From Ehrlichia sp028752135 (GTDB taxonomy: Bacteria > Pseudomonadota > Alphaproteobacteria > Rickettsiales > Anaplasmataceae), in the NCBI GenBank assembly GCA_028752135.1, contig CP082782.1:992001-1056000 (forward strand): a stretch of 64,000 nt of DNA, read 5' to 3'. The notes beneath the pieces are model-generated. The model was not told the DNA's origin, did no database searches, and saw nothing but the letters and a program-made list of their open reading frames with translations. Below, one piece after another: positions 42,457 to 52,892 of this stretch (positions are counted from its first letter, which is position 1; the number at the start of each line of letters is the position of its first letter). The position numbers and the translations under genes were made by a program.

Positions 42457-42758
42457 AAATTAACTATTATTGGAAAAAATTTTCCTAACTGATCATCTGC
42501 TAAATAAAGACATTTCAAACTAAATATATTTTTCTTTATATTACATAATTAAAATTCGATTTCACATATCAATTCTATTATAATAAAAACCTCATACATA
42601 AAATAAAAATATTATCAATAAAATTAAATTACTATTTAATAATTTTCAATACATTAAATATATACTTTAAGATAGAACTGCTACCTTACATATAAGCAAT
42701 CGCAAAAATAAACTTCTTGAATATATATAATACAATTACTTTTAGATTAAACAATATG
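42457..42758. other. Spacer between hemD and the M24 peptidase gene
   Basis: hemD and the aminopeptidase gene converge across about 300 AT-rich bases. No gene or clear terminator hairpin is seen. Confidence 0.45.
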
Positions 42759-44495
42759 CTATCTTTTATCGTTTAATTTACGACATGCATTATACAACCA
42801 ATCTTTCACTTGTTGATTTACATATGGAGCAATAGTATTATATACAAAATCATGATACTCATCTATATAATTAATTTCCTCTGAACTTAACATATCAACA
42901 TCAATTAATTTTAAATCTATAGGAACACATGTTAATTGTTTAAACCTTAAAAATCCATTTAGACATTCTTCTACATATATTAGATTTTCAATCCTTATTC
43001 CATATTCACCACTTTTATAATACCCTGGCTCATTAGATAAGATCATGTTCGGCTTTAATACAATATTATTGTTATAAGAAATAGCATAAGGACCTTCATG
43101 TACTGATAAAAAACTACCTACTCCATGACCTGTACCATGCTGATAATCAAGCCCATTTCTCCATAAATATTGCCTAGCTAATACATCTAATATTCCACCA
43201 TTAACTTTTAAAGGAAACATTGCTATCGCTATTGCTATATGCCCCTTCAATACTAAAGTAAAATTAGTAATCTGCTCAGACGTAGGTTCTCCTATAGCAA
43301 TAGTACGTGTAACATCTGTTGTACCATCAAGATATTGCCCACCTGAATCTAATAAATATAATCCATTTCCACAAATTAATTTATTTGTTTTACTATTCGC
43401 TTTATAATGTATTATAGCTCCATTTTCCGCAAAAGCAGAAATTGTAGCAAAACTTTCACCCTGAAACAAATCCTGATCCTGCCTAAAACTCAGTAGCTTT
43501 GACTCAACATCTAATTCCGTAACTTTCTGGTTACTATGCAATTGAATATCCAACCAATATAATAAATTAACTAAAGCAACTCCATCCCTAATATGAGCAT
43601 TAATTGCACCTTGTATTTCAACATTATTTTTTTCAGCCTTCATTAAAAGACAATCATCAAAATTTTTAATTAATATATCTTTCTGTTGTAAACACTGAAA
43701 AATATTCATTGGTATAGTGGATGCATCTATCACTATCGATTTTATAGACTTTAAAACATTAAACAATTGATCAAGAAAATATACACTAAGATGTTCATAC
43801 TCAATGTTTACAGATTTTACATCATCAATAAACAAGTCAATTTTCCCATTTTTATACAAAATTGCTCTAGATAATACTGAAGGATTATAAACAAATTCTT
43901 TGTTACGTATATTTAAAATCCATGAAATAACATCAGTATCTGTAATCAATGCAGCATCCTTACCACATAAATACTTTGTAACTTCACAAGACTTTTTGTA
44001 ACTTTTTAGGCCTGAATATTCTATAGGATGATCTACTATTTTTTGTTTTATATCAAGCTCACGAACCCACAATTTATCAATTAAAATTTGATCTATTGGC
44101 TTTAATATAATACCACAGTCTTCATATTTTCTTATATGACTCAAAGTAAATAATGAAGACTCATAAGTCACCACAGTATCTAACGCCAAATTTTCCACAC
44201 ACCATTGCCACGGTGTTAGAATAGAAACATCATGTACTTGATAATATTCAAGATCTAACTCTTTAGCAGCCTGTAATAAATATCTACCATCAGTAAAAAA
44301 GTGTTGTTTACCTTGCTTTGATATTACCAAAGTAGCATTTGATCCAGAAAAACCACATAACCATTTTATTCTTTGTTTATTAACTGGTACATATTCAGAT
44401 TGATACTCATCTGTATTATACAATAATAGAACATCAATTTTACATTCTCCCATTAATGTAATTAGTTGATTCAATCTATTTTCTACAAAATTCAT
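42759..44495 (-). CDS. Xaa-Pro aminopeptidase (peptidase M24)
   Basis: The 578-residue protein has the M24B three-part layout: two creatinase-like N-terminal domains and a C-terminal pita-bread metallopeptidase domain. The five metal ligands are visible: Asp and Asp in LLDSGGQYLDGTTDVTRT, His in HGTGHGVGSFLSVHEGP, Glu in LSNEPGYY, and Glu in GIRIENLIYV. This long form resembles the eukaryote-like aminopeptidase P subgroup. It cuts the bond before proline after the first residue. No signal peptide is seen. The active site is intact. Confidence 0.93.
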   Translation of the reverse strand: MNFVENRLNQLITLMGECKIDVLLLYNTDEYQSEYVPVNKQRIKWLCGFSGSNATLVISKQGKQHFFTDGRYLLQAAKELDLEYYQVHDVSILTPWQWCVENLALDTVVTYESSLFTLSHIRKYEDCGIILKPIDQILIDKLWVRELDIKQKIVDHPIEYSGLKSYKKSCEVTKYLCGKDAALITDTDVISWILNIRNKEFVYNPSVLSRAILYKNGKIDLFIDDVKSVNIEYEHLSVYFLDQLFNVLKSIKSIVIDASTIPMNIFQCLQQKDILIKNFDDCLLMKAEKNNVEIQGAINAHIRDGVALVNLLYWLDIQLHSNQKVTELDVESKLLSFRQDQDLFQGESFATISAFAENGAIIHYKANSKTNKLICGNGLYLLDSGGQYLDGTTDVTRTIAIGEPTSEQITNFTLVLKGHIAIAIAMFPLKVNGGILDVLARQYLWRNGLDYQHGTGHGVGSFLSVHEGPYAISYNNNIVLKPNMILSNEPGYYKSGEYGIRIENLIYVEECLNGFLRFKQLTCVPIDLKLIDVDMLSSEEINYIDEYHDFVYNTIAPYVNQQVKDWLYNACRKLNDKR

Positions 44496-45310
44496 ATTTC
44501 AAAACAAAAATTAAATACTACTATACAAAATAAAGTATAACAGCTTTTTCTTTTAGCCAATCTATAAATGCAACACTTAAAATAATATTTGCACTTTTAC
44601 ATACACCTAATATTTTACATTTTTAAAATAGTAGTATTTCAGCAGTATAGAATTTGCAAATTGCACAAAATTTTTAACCTATATAACAAAAAGATACAAA
44701 AATTACACTACATTATCATTATCTCAACCTAGTACATTTTGTAAATCTCCTTATATTCCTAAAGTAAGTTTGAAACTAATATACAATTCTCTTACTAACT
44801 TCATATAATGCATTATAAAATATAAAAAATAACCGCCATATACTCATTATTAACTGAAATATATAAGATTTTACTTTAACAATAAACATTATACAGCGAA
44901 AAAGCAATATGTTAATCTAAAATCATCTACAGTAAATCCCATAACTACCATATAAAAATATGAATTAAAATTTACATAAAAAAATAATGCATTCAAAACG
45001 ATAAACTCAGAGTTAATTTATATATATAAGTTTCCAAATTTAGAATTCACATTAACTTATCGTATATATCCCACACAAATGATAATCTAGTTTCATTAAT
45101 ATTAAATTGAAAATATATCCAAGTAAAAAAGAAAGATGGCAAAAAAGTGTATGCTTACTATAAAAGCAACAACTAAATAGTCATACCAATTAGAACACTT
45201 CAAAGTAACAATAAATATTTACTACTAAAACAAACTCTCTATACATAGATAGTAAATTTATCACAGAATAAATCTACTTAAATTTACATTTTCTAATGAT
45301 ATAAAGAATC
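44496..45310. other. Long AT-rich spacer upstream of the M24 peptidase gene
   Basis: About 815 bases hold no reading frame or RNA gene that I can support. A short plus-strand TATATATAAG stretch is compositional. Confidence 0.45.
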
Positions 45311-45832
45311 TTAATAAGACTTTAATATCAATCGATCTCCACTCATATTAAAATTAAAATATTGTAGAAAACTCATTCCTAAAAGAGATGTACGCATGGG
45401 AGAAACGTTAATACTTGCTTTTACATTGTTAACTACAAATTGTCCTATCTGCATTTCAGATATTTCCACATAGAAAGCCTTTATTGTCCCATTAGCAGTG
45501 TGATAAGTCTTTTTTTTATTCAAGTATTTTAAGTGATGTTTTAACTTTTTTGCATCCTCGACAGATAATACAACATCAGTAGCTCCAGTATCAACAAGAA
45601 AGGTAACTGGTATTCCATGCACTATTGCTTCTACATAAAAATGGCCATCCTTAGCTCTGCGAAATTCAACCCCTTCTTCACTAACATAACTAGCTTTTTT
45701 AGGTTGAACTGTATTATTATCAAAAAACTTACTAAAGTACTTATTATCAGTAATATCATTTTTTGTACTGTCAAATAACGTTACTAATATTATAAAACCT
45801 AGCCAAAATAATACATATTTCACATTTCGCAT
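45311..45832 (-). CDS. Membrane-anchored retropepsin-like aspartic protease
   Basis: The 173-residue protein (ATG 45832; an in-frame TTG sits at 45844) has an N-terminal membrane helix (YVLFWLGFIILVTLF) and a retroviral-type aspartic protease domain. The catalytic Asp is in FLVDTGATDVVLS (about residue 88), followed by the flap region and the hydrophobic LLGMSFLQYFNF block near the C-terminus. This is the clan AA family TIGR02281, found across alphaproteobacteria and known in Rickettsia as APRc. The active domain likely faces the periplasm or surface. Substrate unknown here. Confidence 0.88.
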   Translation of the reverse strand: MRNVKYVLFWLGFIILVTLFDSTKNDITDNKYFSKFFDNNTVQPKKASYVSEEGVEFRRAKDGHFYVEAIVHGIPVTFLVDTGATDVVLSVEDAKKLKHHLKYLNKKKTYHTANGTIKAFYVEISEMQIGQFVVNNVKASINVSPMRTSLLGMSFLQYFNFNMSGDRLILKSY

Positions 45833-45915
45833 AACAGATTCCAAAAAAACCTACTAATATAATAATGATATATTAGTAAATATATAAATATATTAACTTA
45901 ACTCTAAATATGTAC

Positions 45916-46743
45916 TTAAAAATAAAAATTTCCGCTACAGGATTTATCCCACTCAATTTTAAATTGTTTTAAATGTTCTTTCTGACTTGCATCTAAATAT
46001 GATAACAAATCACTTATACTATCGTTATAACTTAATGTTGTAATCCTATCCTGATAATGCATTACCCTTAAATATACTAAATAAGTATTAATAACATCTG
46101 TTTCACAATAATCCCTGATTTCTTGTATTCTATTATCATCATATAATGATGTAACTTTTGATCCATCAACACCAAATTTACCAGGAAAGTTTAAAATTGA
46201 ACATACTTCATTCATTTTCACTCTAGCTGAAGTACCAAAATCAGAAAGATAATCTAATAAGTCACAATGCCAATCTATACTATATCGTTGAAAATAATTA
46301 TTCCATTTATCCCCAATTTTATATAGACACCCTGCTTGTATACCATGTGCCATTGCTCTATACTTTAATACCGGAAAGTCAAAAGTACGTCCATTAAATG
46401 ATACAAATCTCGGCTTTAAAGATGATACATACTGAAAAAATCCTTTAAGTAAGTCTTTTTCTGTAGAATCTATTTTTCCACCAGAACGTATCTCTTGTAA
46501 ATGAAAAGATTCATACTCCCCCATCCTTTTAATATCTGCTTTGAGAAAACTAATAGCCACTATTTTATGAAAAGGTTGTCTTAAAAAAGAGTTCTTACCA
46601 TCCGTAACTTCTAAATGGTAATTTGTTAATGCTTCTCTTTTTTCAATCAAACCAGTTGTATTATCAAAATCACTTAAAAGATTACTACAAGCATCCACAT
46701 CTGGTATTGTTTCTATATCAAAAACTAATAAACTATTCAACAT
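45916..46743 (-). CDS. Predicted 3'-5' exonuclease of the PolB-exonuclease type
   Basis: The 275-residue protein belongs to the DNA_pol_B_exo2 family (PF10108), stand-alone DEDD exonucleases. Motif I is LLVFDIETIPD at the N-terminus, motif II SFNGRTFDFPVLKYRAM near 118-133, and motif III YCETDVINTYLVYLR near 222-236 with the Tyr/Asp pair. The active-site carboxylates all look present. Its start overlaps era by 11 bases, suggesting co-translation. The natural substrate is not known. Confidence 0.88.
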   Translation of the reverse strand: MLNSLLVFDIETIPDVDACSNLLSDFDNTTGLIEKREALTNYHLEVTDGKNSFLRQPFHKIVAISFLKADIKRMGEYESFHLQEIRSGGKIDSTEKDLLKGFFQYVSSLKPRFVSFNGRTFDFPVLKYRAMAHGIQAGCLYKIGDKWNNYFQRYSIDWHCDLLDYLSDFGTSARVKMNEVCSILNFPGKFGVDGSKVTSLYDDNRIQEIRDYCETDVINTYLVYLRVMHYQDRITTLSYNDSISDLLSYLDASQKEHLKQFKIEWDKSCSGNFYF

Positions 46744-47623
46744 ATCCTACACACTCATTTAAATGATCTTGCCAAAATTCTCTAACCTTTACAAATAGAA
46801 AAAGATGTATTCTTACATTTAGTATTTTTTCTAGTTCAGATCTAGACTCCATACCAATTTTCTTTATCATCTCACCTTTCTTACCTAAAATAATAATTTT
46901 ATGACTATCTCTAGTTACATATATTACCTGTTTTACAACTATACTTCCATCTTCTTTTTCTTCTAAAACTTCAGTGACTACAGATAAAGAATAAGGTAAC
47001 TCATGATGCAACTCTATAAATAACTTTTCTCGTGTAATTTCAGCTATAAAAAACTTTAAAGGTGCATCACTAACTTGATCTTCGGGATATAACCAAGGAC
47101 CACTAGGCGAAATTTCGCATAAATAGTCAATTAAACTACTTAATCCTATTTCATACAATGCCGATATAGTAAAAGTTTTATTAAAATTATGCAATGAATA
47201 CATATATTCTTTTGCTCTATTAACTGATGATTCGGATACCACATCAATTTTATTAATTACTAGAATAGTATTAATATTAGAGCGTTTTACTCTACTAATG
47301 ATTTTTTCAATATCTTTATTTAAATAATTTTTCACATCAAGTAATAGTATTACATTTTCAATACCTTTAAGAGACATCCATGCATGCCTAACTAAAAACC
47401 TTTCTAACTTTGTCTTTGGAGAAAAAATACCTGGTGTATCTATAAATATCAACTGAACATTCTCATTATTTAAAATAGCATGCATTCTCACTCTAGTAGT
47501 TTGTACCTTTGAAGTTACTGCTGCAACTTTTCGTCCCACTAACATATTAATTAATGTTGACTTTCCTGCATTAGTTGTACCAACTATAGCATTCATAGAA
47601 CACTTTCTGTTTACATAATCCAT
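46733..47623 (-). CDS. era: GTPase Era
   Basis: Era is an essential GTPase that binds the 3' end of 16S rRNA during 30S assembly. The 296-residue protein has G1 GTTNAGKST (about 15-23), switch region TRVRMHAI, G3 DTPGIF, and G4 NKID, then a C-terminal KH domain in which KIIILGKKGEMIKKIGMESR carries the GxxG. The C-terminus overlaps the exonuclease gene by 11 bases. It has a normal length and intact motifs. A long spacer follows upstream. Confidence 0.96.
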   Translation of the reverse strand: MDYVNRKCSMNAIVGTTNAGKSTLINMLVGRKVAAVTSKVQTTRVRMHAILNNENVQLIFIDTPGIFSPKTKLERFLVRHAWMSLKGIENVILLLDVKNYLNKDIEKIISRVKRSNINTILVINKIDVVSESSVNRAKEYMYSLHNFNKTFTISALYEIGLSSLIDYLCEISPSGPWLYPEDQVSDAPLKFFIAEITREKLFIELHHELPYSLSVVTEVLEEKEDGSIVVKQVIYVTRDSHKIIILGKKGEMIKKIGMESRSELEKILNVRIHLFLFVKVREFWQDHLNECVGYVE

Positions 47624-48567
47624 ATTTCTTTCTGATAGTTACCAAGTAATAAAATATACAGTAATACCTTTACACCAACAATAGAATAAGCCATAACAAA
47701 ATGACAATGAAGATACCTTACCAAACTATTGTATAAAATCACAAGAAGTTATAATGCTAAATTTAACTAGCAACACAATAATAGCTTACACATTACACAT
47801 TAAAAACAGATTCCATGCAATAAAATTCTTTAACAACTTAAATAGAAACAACAAAAAAAATAAGATAAATTTATAGTAAATACATAAAAAACAACTTACT
47901 CAAAACTATTCAATAACATATAGACAAATTATTATTTAATATATCTACCTAACTAAGAAAAGAGAAACATTATCGATCTATTATATTGGACATAATACTA
48001 AAAACCCTTTCTTATTTAGAAGTAACCTAAGTAAGTTAAATGTTTAATATTTTATTGGTACTTTATACATAAACAATTCAAGATATGGATATTTACAATT
48101 TTTTAGACACTTTCAACGTATACTTCAATAATTGTTTAATATTACTTCCTTATTATTGATTAATAACAAACTTACAAAACTAATATTTTATAGACTATCT
48201 CCAACTAAAAGTTTGATACAAACACTTAAAATCCAATACATAAAAAAACTCCACCAAAACCTTAGCTAAGCAATCTAGAAAACCTTATTTACAGAAATTC
48301 TTTTTTCTCTAGCTTATAAACAATCAAGCTAGAAATACTTGAACTTTCTATAATAATATAAACTCCGTATTACTTTTTTTCAGTTTTTACACTACAATTT
48401 GTCAAACTTATAATATTAATCAACTATAGAACTATTACATTTATTATTTAGAACTTTTTTGTCAAAATTTAGATTAGAAATACTTCTTATCTAAATTCCT
48501 GTATAATTAGGTGAGATAAATTCTCTACTATTTTCTGTATTATAATTCCTCTACAATAAAATAATAA
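47624..48567. other. Longest spacer of the window, between era and ffh
   Basis: About 940 AT-rich bases without a gene. A matched pair TCTAGCTT/AAGCTAGA with a 10-base loop lies near 48309-48334, about 230 bases beyond the ffh stop. It lacks a T tail on the minus strand, so it is not called a terminator. Confidence 0.45.
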
Positions 48568-49926
48568 TTAAACACTACCCTTATCTTTTAATAAGTTCAT
48601 TAAATCTACATTCTTAAATTTACTATAGTCAACTTTACTAAACTTATTCATCAAATTACTCATTTGATTGAACTGTTTTATCAGCATATTAATAGTATTA
48701 ATTGGTACACCTGAACCTTTTGAAATTCTAGCTTTACGAGCACCATTTAATATTTTAGGATTCTCTTTTTCCTTTTTTGTCATAGAATTAACAATTGCTA
48801 TATATTGTTTTATTCTACTATCATCTGCAATCCCAGAAACTTGCTTCTTAACATCAGATCCAAAATTTGGCATAAATTTTAAAATATTAGCAATTCCACC
48901 TAACTTATTCAAAGCCTTTAATTGTTGAACTAAATCATTAAGATCAAACTTTCCTTTTTGCGCTTTTTTTTGCATCTCATCTATAGCATGCTTACCTACA
49001 GCTTCAGTAGCTTTCTCTACTAAAGACACCACATCACCCATATTTAATATTCTTTTAGCAATTCTATCTGGATAAAAATCATCTAAATCACTTAACTTTT
49101 CTCCAGTTGCAATAAATTTAATAGGACTACCAATAGACATTTTCATTGATAATGCAGCACCACCTCTAGCATCACCGTCAACACGAGTCAAAATAACACC
49201 TGTAACACCAATACTCTCGTTAAATGACTTGGCTATATTTACAGCATCTTGACCTATCATAGAATCAGCAACCAAAATTACCTCAGTAGGAGAAGTAAGA
49301 TCTTTAATGGTTTTTAGCTCCTCCATCATAACTTGATCTACATGTAACCTTCCTGCAGTGTCTAAAATTAAAACATCACAATTACCATTTTGAGCATTTT
49401 CTACTGCTCTTTTTGCTATATCAATAGCACTTTGACCTTCAATAATTGGCAAAGTTGAAACTTCTATTTGGTTGCCCAATATTTCTAGTTGAGTCTGAGC
49501 TGCAGGACGATATAAATCCAATGATGCCATTAATACTTTCTTTTTCTTATTCTTAAGTTTTAATGCTAACTTCGCTGAAGTTGTGGTCTTACCAACACCT
49601 TGAAGCCCTACCATCATAATAACAGAAAAAGAACTTCCAGAAATATTTAAATCTTGTTTTTCAGATCCTAATATCTCAATTAAACAATCTTGTATCCTTT
49701 TTATTATCATTTGTGTCGGCAATACACCTTTTACTGTAGTTTCGCCAATTATCTTTTCTTTTACATTATTAATAAAATCTTTAACTACAGATAAGGAAAC
49801 ATCCGCTTCAAGCAAAGCAACCTTTACTTCCTCCATTGCAATATCAAAATCTTCAGAAGAAATAACATGTTTACTTTGCATCCTTTGGAGTACATTAGTT
49901 AAACTACTAGTTAAAGATTCAAACAT
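48568..49926 (-). CDS. ffh: Signal recognition particle protein Ffh
   Basis: Ffh binds 4.5S RNA and signal peptides to target membrane proteins. The 452-residue sequence has the N domain, the G domain with GLQGVGKTT (about 105-113), DTAGRLHVD, TRVDGDARGGAAL (about 246-258) and a C-terminal methionine-rich M domain. The RISKGSGVPINTINMLIKQF block is the RNA-binding helix-turn-helix. The start overlaps the MrpD-like gene by 16 bases, an unusual pairing. It is intact. Confidence 0.97.
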   Translation of the reverse strand: MFESLTSSLTNVLQRMQSKHVISSEDFDIAMEEVKVALLEADVSLSVVKDFINNVKEKIIGETTVKGVLPTQMIIKRIQDCLIEILGSEKQDLNISGSSFSVIMMVGLQGVGKTTTSAKLALKLKNKKKKVLMASLDLYRPAAQTQLEILGNQIEVSTLPIIEGQSAIDIAKRAVENAQNGNCDVLILDTAGRLHVDQVMMEELKTIKDLTSPTEVILVADSMIGQDAVNIAKSFNESIGVTGVILTRVDGDARGGAALSMKMSIGSPIKFIATGEKLSDLDDFYPDRIAKRILNMGDVVSLVEKATEAVGKHAIDEMQKKAQKGKFDLNDLVQQLKALNKLGGIANILKFMPNFGSDVKKQVSGIADDSRIKQYIAIVNSMTKKEKENPKILNGARKARISKGSGVPINTINMLIKQFNQMSNLMNKFSKVDYSKFKNVDLMNLLKDKGSV

Positions 49927-51524
49927 AAGTATACAATGACCATAATAATAATAAATGACATAGCTAACATTATAGTAAGCCCTAAAGAACTAACATTTGA
50001 TATACTCATAACTTTCTCATTAGCTTTGGAGTATAGCAATGTACTCTTACTTAACGTATTACTTAATATCGTAACAAGAATACTATGAACACACAATAAA
50101 AAATCATTGGCAAGTGATATTATACGCATAAATAACACTCTATAAATCCAATCAATATCCATTTCAAAATTTATTCTTCCTCTAAAAACTGAACGGAAAC
50201 AGATAAAAAATAATACACCTCCAAATACTAAACCACACTGTAAAACACATTGTAATACCGCACTATGCAATTCTGTCCGACTCAATTTATCAAACAGAGA
50301 ATAATGTCCTAATATTCCAAAATACAAAAGAATAACTGTTAAAGTTAATATTGAGATTCTAGATCCAAGATTTACTTTTTTAATAATGCTGTTATCTACA
50401 ACCTTAGATATAAATGTAAACCAAAAAAACTTTACTCCTACACTAACAAATAATAAGATACTACACCCCAGAAACAACTTACTAATTAATACATTAGTAA
50501 AATCTGCATTATTTACACTATGAGTTATGAGAAATTTAGAAACAAATCCACCAGTACCAGGAAAAGCTCCCATATTTAATATAGCAACTATTGAACCTAT
50601 CGCTTCTATAGGCATTTTAGTAAATAGTTTACCAACTTCACTAATATTAAATTTTTTAGTACTATTTATTACAGAAATAGCAACCATAAATAATAATGTC
50701 TGATAAGCTATAGATAATATTAACTGTAAAACAATTATCCCACGAATATCTGTACCAATATTATAAGAAAACCCTATTGCTGTAATAACTAGCCCCATTT
50801 GTCCTACTAAATTATAGCAAAGCAATCGTTTTATACTATTCTCTAATATTGAAAAAACTATTCCATAAATAGACGTTGCTATACCTAAAAATAATAATAT
50901 TTTCTCCCCTTGAAAAAAACATAATAAAATAAATGCCGAAACTTTAGTAGTAAATACAGATAAAACTATAATACTATGATGAGAAGTTGAAGAATATGCA
51001 TCAGGAACCCAAGATGATAAAGGAAGACACGCACAATTAATTAATATACCTACTAGAATAAATAATTTATAATAATTATTATATTCCATACTAAATATAT
51101 TAATCATATTTAATGTTTCGCCAGACATACCAATAAGTAACAACACACCAGCTAGAAAATGAATACAAGAATAATGTATTACTGACTTCTGATTTATTCC
51201 ACAAGACTCACTAGCAATTATCATTATTGCACTTAATGCCATTACTTCAAATGCTATAATTACAAACGGTAAGTCCTCTAAAGAAATAGCACATACACTA
51301 CTTAAATAATATAAAAGATATAAAATCGTCTCATGCTTTTTTATATTCCCAATATACAAAAAAATCAGAACAATAATAAAAGAAAACACAAAAAATAATA
51401 AAGGTATATAATTATATGTATCACTTACGGAGTCATGCAATAACAGCTCTAATATAAATAACGTTATAAAATACGGGAACGATAAAAATGACATAATAGA
51501 GTAATAGTTGATACACTTAACCAT
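49911..51524 (-). CDS. MrpD/NuoN-type proton-conducting membrane subunit
   Basis: This 537-residue, almost wholly hydrophobic protein has the proton-conducting membrane transporter fold, with the conserved CLPLSSWVPDAYSSTSHHSIIVLSVFTTKVSAFILL block (the Lys near 198 is typical of the channel). It also has IKRLLCYNLVGQMG and GAFPGTGGFVSKFLI blocks. The closest families are Mrp/Mnh antiporter subunit D and NuoN/NuoM. Five small Mrp-type genes lie at 56860-58766, supporting the antiporter reading, but this gene is separated from them and overlaps ffh. No signal of frameshift. Confidence 0.82.
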   Translation of the reverse strand: MVKCINYYSIMSFLSFPYFITLFILELLLHDSVSDTYNYIPLLFFVFSFIIVLIFLYIGNIKKHETILYLLYYLSSVCAISLEDLPFVIIAFEVMALSAIMIIASESCGINQKSVIHYSCIHFLAGVLLLIGMSGETLNMINIFSMEYNNYYKLFILVGILINCACLPLSSWVPDAYSSTSHHSIIVLSVFTTKVSAFILLCFFQGEKILLFLGIATSIYGIVFSILENSIKRLLCYNLVGQMGLVITAIGFSYNIGTDIRGIIVLQLILSIAYQTLLFMVAISVINSTKKFNISEVGKLFTKMPIEAIGSIVAILNMGAFPGTGGFVSKFLITHSVNNADFTNVLISKLFLGCSILLFVSVGVKFFWFTFISKVVDNSIIKKVNLGSRISILTLTVILLYFGILGHYSLFDKLSRTELHSAVLQCVLQCGLVFGGVLFFICFRSVFRGRINFEMDIDWIYRVLFMRIISLANDFLLCVHSILVTILSNTLSKSTLLYSKANEKVMSISNVSSLGLTIMLAMSFIIIMVIVYLCLNL

Positions 51525-52168
51525 AACAACTCAACTTATATTATTTATTATTTCTAAGCAATATAGCATAACTAATATTAAATGGTACTTAAAACAATAA
51601 AAAACGCTATATAAATTATTGAAAGTGTAAAATATATGATTACAATAATAGACTATCTAGCATGGTTAAACATATAGGATAATATTTATATTAATAAAAT
51701 CAATATATTAATATAATTACAAAAAATCATTAAAAAACTCTAAGAGTAATAGTAAATTTTTAATTTAAATTTAAAAAAACTTAATATTATCATTAATTAC
51801 CTTTTTCATTAAATTTTTATATAACATTGATAATACATACTATTCAACACAAAAAGATAAATTCCAGTATAAGATAGATCTAATAAGACACTTATAACTA
51901 AGCATATTGTTCCTATTTATATATGTTTCAAAAGAACACAGATACTATAATTATAAATTTTTTCTATCTATTACTAGTTTACTTCTAATAGAATATTACC
52001 AGCTTACTATAAAAACTATAATTATCTTATATTCAAACTAAAATATAAGCTTTCTTTAAACATAATTTACAAAAAATTTCTCTTAATCTTTTATAATTAG
52101 ACTGATGCCTGCATAGTTTATTTTTTGCAATTTAAAAATAAATGAATAACTTCTCTTTATCAACAACA
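51525..52168. other. AT-rich spacer upstream of the MrpD-like gene
   Basis: About 640 very AT-rich bases between the MrpD-like gene start and the COQ10-like gene stop. No gene or RNA is recognised. Confidence 0.45.
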
Positions 52169-52627
52169 CTAGTTCAATAAAATATCTGCTCTATTTCTAA
52201 AAGCTGTAATTATCTTTTTATATGCACGATCACAAACCAAATTAAACGCAGACTGTAGCATAGGTACTTTAAACGCACAACTAATGTAAAACTGTACCAA
52301 TGTTTGATTTTCTCCCTTTGGAATAAAAGTCCATTGATTATGCAAAAATTTAAATAATCCTTCTATTGCTTCTACTTTTATCCATCCTTCTTGATCTACA
52401 GTTGGTTCTTTAAATACAATATGCGATGTATACTGACCACTTAAACCTTTAAAACTAGCTAATAAATCAGCTACTATTACATTTTGTTTACGGCTTTTTA
52501 CATAAACTGCTTTACACCATGGTAGAAAATCTGGATACTTTTCTACATCCAATACTATATTAAATAAATCAATAGCAGGAAAATTTAAGACATCATTATC
52601 ATTTAAAGTATATTCATTGTTAGACAT
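52169..52627 (-). CDS. COQ10/RatA-type START-domain protein
   Basis: The 152-residue protein has the polyketide cyclase/START fold pattern of coenzyme Q-binding COQ10 and RatA proteins. FNIVLDVEKYPDFLPWCKAVYV, DLLASFKGLSGQYTSHI, and the C-terminal VCDRAYKKIITAFRNRA are the matching blocks. In alphaproteobacteria it is usually taken as a ubiquinone-binding helper of respiration; RatA is the alternative name and not shown to be a toxin here. It sits directly downstream of the structured RNA candidate, whose T run precedes the ATG by about 17 bases, leaving no clear ribosome binding site. Confidence 0.87.
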   Translation of the reverse strand: MSNNEYTLNDNDVLNFPAIDLFNIVLDVEKYPDFLPWCKAVYVKSRKQNVIVADLLASFKGLSGQYTSHIVFKEPTVDQEGWIKVEAIEGLFKFLHNQWTFIPKGENQTLVQFYISCAFKVPMLQSAFNLVCDRAYKKIITAFRNRADILLN

Positions 52628-52666
52628 GATAAAATCTTGTTAGAAAAAACAACAATAATAACTTCG

Positions 52667-52830
52667 GTAGGAAGAAACCGCCATTGCCGTCTATGCTCTG
52701 AATATCCTGAGACTTAAGCTAAGGTGGGCACCATTTATTAGTCTCCATTAACTAACAGTGACAGTTCCCTAAGAAATTAATCGAGCTCGAGGAACTAACT
52801 TAACTTCAACGTACAACGCAGAAACCTCCT
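52667..52830 (-). ncRNA. ssrS: Structured RNA candidate, possibly 6S RNA
   Basis: An island richer in G and C than its surroundings lies between dnaK and the COQ10-like gene. On the minus strand the ends GTAGGA and TCCTAC can pair. Inside, GTTCC/GGAAC encloses a CGAGCTCG palindrome, followed by TTAGT/ACTAA and CTTA/TAAG hairpins. About 165 bases with a long closing stem and a central open region is the layout of alphaproteobacterial 6S RNA. A promoter lies just upstream (52837-52865) and a T6 run at 52644-52649 follows. It lacks the tmRNA T arm and the SRP RNA tetraloop region. The 6S label is inference. Confidence 0.5.
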
Positions 52831-52836
52831 ACAAGA

Positions 52837-52865
52837 ATCCTAACACAATACAGTATATCTATCAA
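52837..52865 (-). promoter_or_regulatory. Promoter candidate for the structured RNA
   Basis: On the minus strand TTGATA (52865-52860), exactly 17 bases, then TAGGAT (52842-52837) precede the RNA start near 52830-52831 by six bases. It lies between the dnaK stop and the RNA, so the RNA need not depend on dnaK transcription. Confidence 0.45.
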
Positions 52866-52892
52866 TTCGTTTATATATACATAAAAAAAGAA

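Noticed and set aside
48309..48334. Inverted repeat TCTAGCTT/AAGCTAGA as an ffh terminator
   Set aside because: It is followed by A residues, not T, on the minus strand and lies about 230 bases past the stop.
52640..52850. tmRNA, SRP RNA or RNase P RNA as identity for the structured RNA
   Set aside because: There is no TTCGA T arm or tag-coding stretch, no GGUCAGG..GGAAGGAAGCAGCC-like SRP core and no GAGGAAAGTCC-like RNase P block, and the length is too short for RNase P.
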